Assembly: GCA_946886925.1 (NCBI GenBank)
Contig: CAMPJQ010000106.1
Location: forward strand, 1-8,033
Length of the DNA stretch: 8,033 nt
Origin: an uncultured Terrimonas sp.
GTDB lineage: Bacteria; Bacteroidota; Bacteroidia; Chitinophagales; Chitinophagaceae
Direction: 5' to 3'
Below the pieces are notes generated by a model that worked only from the letters and a program-made list of their open reading frames with translations, did no database searches and was not told the DNA's origin. Numbering within the stretch: position 1 is the first letter of the stretch; the number at the start of each line of letters is the position of its first letter. This document shows positions 5,801-8,033 of this stretch, piece by piece. Made by a program: the position numbers and the translations under genes.

Positions 5801-8033
5801 GCATCCGCTTCTGTTGCATTGATCTGACGCAATATGATCTGGCTGTGGGTCCAGGATAATTCGAATCCGCGGTCTACCAGAAATTTATCCTGGTATTTTT
5901 CTATCATGCCATTGCAGTCTTCTCTTGTTTCTGCAATGCCGGTTATCATATCAATTACGGCAGTTTGCTGCGGATCAACTTCTATTCTGTATTGTATGGA
6001 AATGATAGGGTCCAGTACAGAACCCTGTGTAGACGAAAGTGATGCAGCCTGTTGCATGGCCAACGGCTGATGAATGGTATTGCCACGGCCGGTAAATTTT
6101 GTTCTGTCTGTTTCGTAGGCTATATTTTGTATGTCTGCATGATATACTTTCATTAAATGAAACATGGAAGGTGGCTGCTCGTGCTGCGAACGCGGACGGC
6201 GTGTGCATACAATAGCATGACTTTCCTTCAGCAAAGCGGTTTGTACAAACAGGTTGCTGAATGCGGGATGTGAAGCATCGGAACCTACCGGCGCCAGCAC
6301 TACTTCGGCATAGCTGGTTACTTCAATGATTCTTTTTTTACGCGACCGGTTGGTAAGATGCAGCCTTCTCAGTTCCACATCATCTTCGGGCGATACTACT
6401 ATTTCGGTATGCGCTTCAATAGAAAAGTCGCGACGGCGGAACTCAGCCCGTCCCTGTGAAAACACAGCTTCGTAATGATCGCCACCCTGTAATGCAGGCT
6501 GGTAAGCAGACGACCAGTACTCATTGTTTTCCAGATCTCGTATATAACAGAAATTACCCCAGTTGTCGCAGGTGCTGTCTTCACGCCAGCGGGTTACAGC
6601 AATATTTTTCCACCTGCTGTAGCCTCCTCCTGCATTGGAAACCATAACATGGTACCTTCCGTTGGAAAGCAATTGTACTTCGGGAGTAGCAGTTTGAGGT
6701 GTGCTGATAACACGCATAAATGCATCATCTTCCTTGCTCACCTCGCTTGCTGCATCTGCAATGTGTATATTAGGCGCGCTTAATGCAGTAACACGGGGTA
6801 TGCGTTCCTGTAATAACAGCAGTGTTGCCTGGAACTGCACATCTGTCATAAAGCGTTTTTGCATGGGCTGATTGAGCAGCAAATGCGAAAGCGACAATAA
6901 AGCCATGCCCTGATGATGTACCATAAAGGAGTGAATGATAACATGTTCCTGGCCTCTCGGCAAACGCGAGGGGGTATAATCTATCGCCTCATAAAAACCA
7001 TAAGTACCGGCAAATTCCTTTTTTGCCATGAGCTGAAGATTCTGGCAGGCTTCTTCAGGCATTACCATTAAAGCCATTATGGAGGAATAGGGCGATATAA
7101 CCAGTTCTTCTCCCAGCCCGCGTTTGAAACCGGTTCCGGGTACGCCAAAAGCCTTATACTGGTAATTCATATTGGCATCAATCATATTATAGCCCGACTC
7201 CGAAATACCCCAGGGCACATCCCTTTTATTACCGTAATCAATTTGTTTTTGTACTACGGCTTTATGCGTTTGATCCAGCAGTGTGTTTTCATACGATGGC
7301 ATCACCAGTAACGGCATAAGGTATTCAAACATGGAGCCGCTCCACGAAAGTAAAGCCGGCGCCGAGCCAAAACTGGTAAGCTGCCGCCCCAGGGCAAACC
7401 AGCTTTCCTGCGGTAATTTCCCCTGCGCTATCGCAACAAAGTTTCCAAGTCTTGCTTCAGAGGCAAGCAAATCGTAATAACTGTTATCGCGCCGGTGCTC
7501 TTCGGCATTATAGCCTATAGCGAGCAGGTGCTGCGTTTTGTCGTACAAAAAGTCATACTCAACATTTGCAAATTCATCGCATTGCCTGGCCAGATCATCC
7601 AGATCGAGAATTCTTTCTTTGGCGCGTTTTGCAGATTGAATGATACGCGATACCATCATGTCTAACCAGTCATTTTCCTGCGCCGTATTGGATTGCTGGT
7701 AATGCGATTTTACTTTTGGCAATACTTCTGTTTGTATACTGCACAATTGTATCAGCGTTGGGATGTAATCTATATCATTAACGATGTTCTGAAACGCAGG
7801 CGACGGTGGCTGCATTAGTAACCAGGGCGCCAGCGTGGCTATATCACCCGCGAAATCATTAAGCTGTACGCCTAACAGGGCCACCCATTCCCGGTTGTCA
7901 CTGTCGGCTTCCTCATTGTTGTTTTCGTATTGCGCGGCAATCGTATTATATCTGTTTTTCAGATCTTCGAGCAGTGGGGCCAGCTGGGGCAGCGATGTTG
8001 GCGGATTCATTTGCGCCGTTTCAATTTCTTTTT
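2860..8033 (-). CDS. ndvB: Cyclic beta-1,2-glucan synthase, C-terminal part (cyclisation, NdvB and GH94 domains), 5' end outside the window
   Basis: Cgs/NdvB proteins polymerise glucose from UDP-glucose into beta-1,2-glucan, set its length by phosphorolysis and close the ring; the family is an inner-membrane enzyme with cytoplasmic catalytic parts. Numbering from the Met at 8010: residues 1-150 form a helical linker; about 155-405 is the glycoamylase-like cyclisation domain (GH189), with LLSWSGSMFEYLMPLLVM, VPWGISESGYN (E271), NYQYKAFGVPG, YGFYEAIDYT (E341) and HHQGM. About 440-735 and 930-1225 are two related beta-sandwich modules. About 1225-1680 is a GH94 (alpha/alpha)6 barrel with GFRDQLQD, HWWHP (1302-1306), DWND (1398-1401, general-acid motif), ENGGQYTHAA and YTGSAGW. 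No membrane segment is visible. The frame stays open upstream of 8010 (K-E-I-E-T-A-Q) with no Shine-Dalgarno, so that Met is probably internal. Full-length relatives are about 2,800 residues, so the GT84 domain should lie beyond the edge. The stop is TGA at 2862-2860. Confidence 0.93.
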   Translation of the reverse strand, partial: KEIETAQMNPPTSLPQLAPLLEDLKNRYNTIAAQYENNNEEADSDNREWVALLGVQLNDFAGDIATLAPWLLMQPPSPAFQNIVNDIDYIPTLIQLCSIQTEVLPKVKSHYQQSNTAQENDWLDMMVSRIIQSAKRAKERILDLDDLARQCDEFANVEYDFLYDKTQHLLAIGYNAEEHRRDNSYYDLLASEARLGNFVAIAQGKLPQESWFALGRQLTSFGSAPALLSWSGSMFEYLMPLLVMPSYENTLLDQTHKAVVQKQIDYGNKRDVPWGISESGYNMIDANMNYQYKAFGVPGTGFKRGLGEELVISPYSSIMALMVMPEEACQNLQLMAKKEFAGTYGFYEAIDYTPSRLPRGQEHVIIHSFMVHHQGMALLSLSHLLLNQPMQKRFMTDVQFQATLLLLQERIPRVTALSAPNIHIADAASEVSKEDDAFMRVISTPQTATPEVQLLSNGRYHVMVSNAGGGYSRWKNIAVTRWREDSTCDNWGNFCYIRDLENNEYWSSAYQPALQGGDHYEAVFSQGRAEFRRRDFSIEAHTEIVVSPEDDVELRRLHLTNRSRKKRIIEVTSYAEVVLAPVGSDASHPAFSNLFVQTALLKESHAIVCTRRPRSQHEQPPSMFHLMKVYHADIQNIAYETDRTKFTGRGNTIHQPLAMQQAASLSSTQGSVLDPIISIQYRIEVDPQQTAVIDMITGIAETREDCNGMIEKYQDKFLVDRGFELSWTHSQIILRQINATEADAQLYAKLASAVIYTNSEMRGASDLIARNNRGQSSLWSHSISGDLPIVLVKIEDVNNIELVKQMIQAHAYWRLKGMTVDLVIWNEDHGSYRHTLQNQIMSLVVPLVGAQINEDPGGVFIRSADQLSNEDHILFQTVARVVLSDRFGSLEEQINRTVKIKNVIPYFTPVKFYPSTPTAVALPEDLQFFNGTGGFSENGREYIIITQPGKVTPAPWCNVIANAEFGTIISESGQAYTWLENAHEFRLTPWNNNPVNDLEGECYYLRDEESGRFWSPAPLPARSKTPYITRHGFGYSTFEHSEDGIYSEMTVFVDLDTGVKFTILKIHNRSGRQRKLSVTGYVEWVLGEFRPKTQMHVVTSVESDTGTIFARNAYNTEFANRVAFFDADGMLDSFTCDRKEFLGRNGSSRNPAAMNKVKLSGKSGPALDPCAAIQTTLELANEESHEIIFKLGAAKTHGDALHIIEQFKTHANIYQALDKVTHFWQHTLETIQVETPDPALNILANGWLNYQTLASRIWGRSGYYQSGGAFGFRDQLQDILSLMYAKPDIARQQIVLNASRQFREGDVQHWWHPPSGRGVRTTCSDDFLWLPYVVAKYTVHTGDAGILEEPVGYLEGRMLNEGEESYYDLPSRSNQTASLYIHCTKAIERGLRFGEHGLPLIGSGDWNDGMDKVGEKGKGESVWLAFFLYDILTRFGTIAANQKDTAFEQKCREQSEILRKNIEANAWDGNWYRRAYFDDGTPLGSSQNEEASIDSIAQSWSVLSKAGDPQRTNTAMQSAIQHLVKKDAGLIQLLNPPFDKSDLNPGYIKGYVPGVRENGGQYTHAAIWLVMALMALKQKEEGWELLQMINPVNRGSSAETIAKYKVEPYVIAADVYFEPLHLGRGGWTWYTGSAGWMYQLILESFLGIQQKGEQLHFDPSTPPSWSSFNIRYKYMDTLYNIGIRTSGGDEHKIMVRVDGNTSENTFLQLHNDGSEHTVEVAIA

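Noticed and set aside
1..8033. Two-gene operon linking glucan synthesis and the TCA cycle
   Set aside because: Same strand and a 149-base spacer are not enough; the spacer is repeat-rich with a hairpin, and no functional link is known.

Overview
The window holds two protein-coding genes, both on the minus strand and both cut by a window edge, separated by a 149-base spacer rich in short repeats. Reading along transcription (right to left), the first is the C-terminal part (at least 1,716 residues) of a cyclic beta-1,2-glucan synthase of the NdvB/ChvB/Cgs type. The second is an almost complete aconitate hydratase of the AcnA/IRP1 type that lacks only its last few codons.

The organism looks like a member of the Bacteroidota, perhaps near the Chitinophagaceae. 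This is inference from moderate GC content, the lack of recognisable Shine-Dalgarno sequences, the AcnA wording around residues 48-130, and the style of the intergenic repeats. No rRNA or other phylogenetic marker is present to confirm it.

Layout: 1-2710 (minus) is acnA, intact in frame, with all three [4Fe-4S] cysteines and both the catalytic and swivel domains. 2711-2859 is intergenic. Near the synthase stop it carries degenerate 7-base repeats (consensus about CYTGTAA) in both orientations, so that a 12-bp perfect inverted repeat with 12-base loop can form a hairpin. Near acnA it carries a small palindrome and a 14-codon open frame of doubtful meaning. 2860-8033 (minus) is the synthase. 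The visible part covers the linker after the expected GT84 transferase, the cyclisation domain (glycoamylase-like, GH189), two related NdvB-type beta-sandwich modules, and the GH94 phosphorylase-like domain with its DWND motif. The GT84 domain and membrane segments would lie beyond the right edge.

The two genes have no obvious metabolic link: one makes a periplasm-destined glucan from UDP-glucose, the other is a TCA-cycle enzyme. Their shared strand and moderate spacing do not prove an operon. No RNA genes, mobile elements, CRISPR arrays or plus-strand genes are supported. I see no wholly new system. The points most worth checking are the synthase in a probable Bacteroidota genome, the heptad repeat hairpin, and an AcnA insertion built around a repeated R-[QH]-E-H-A motif.
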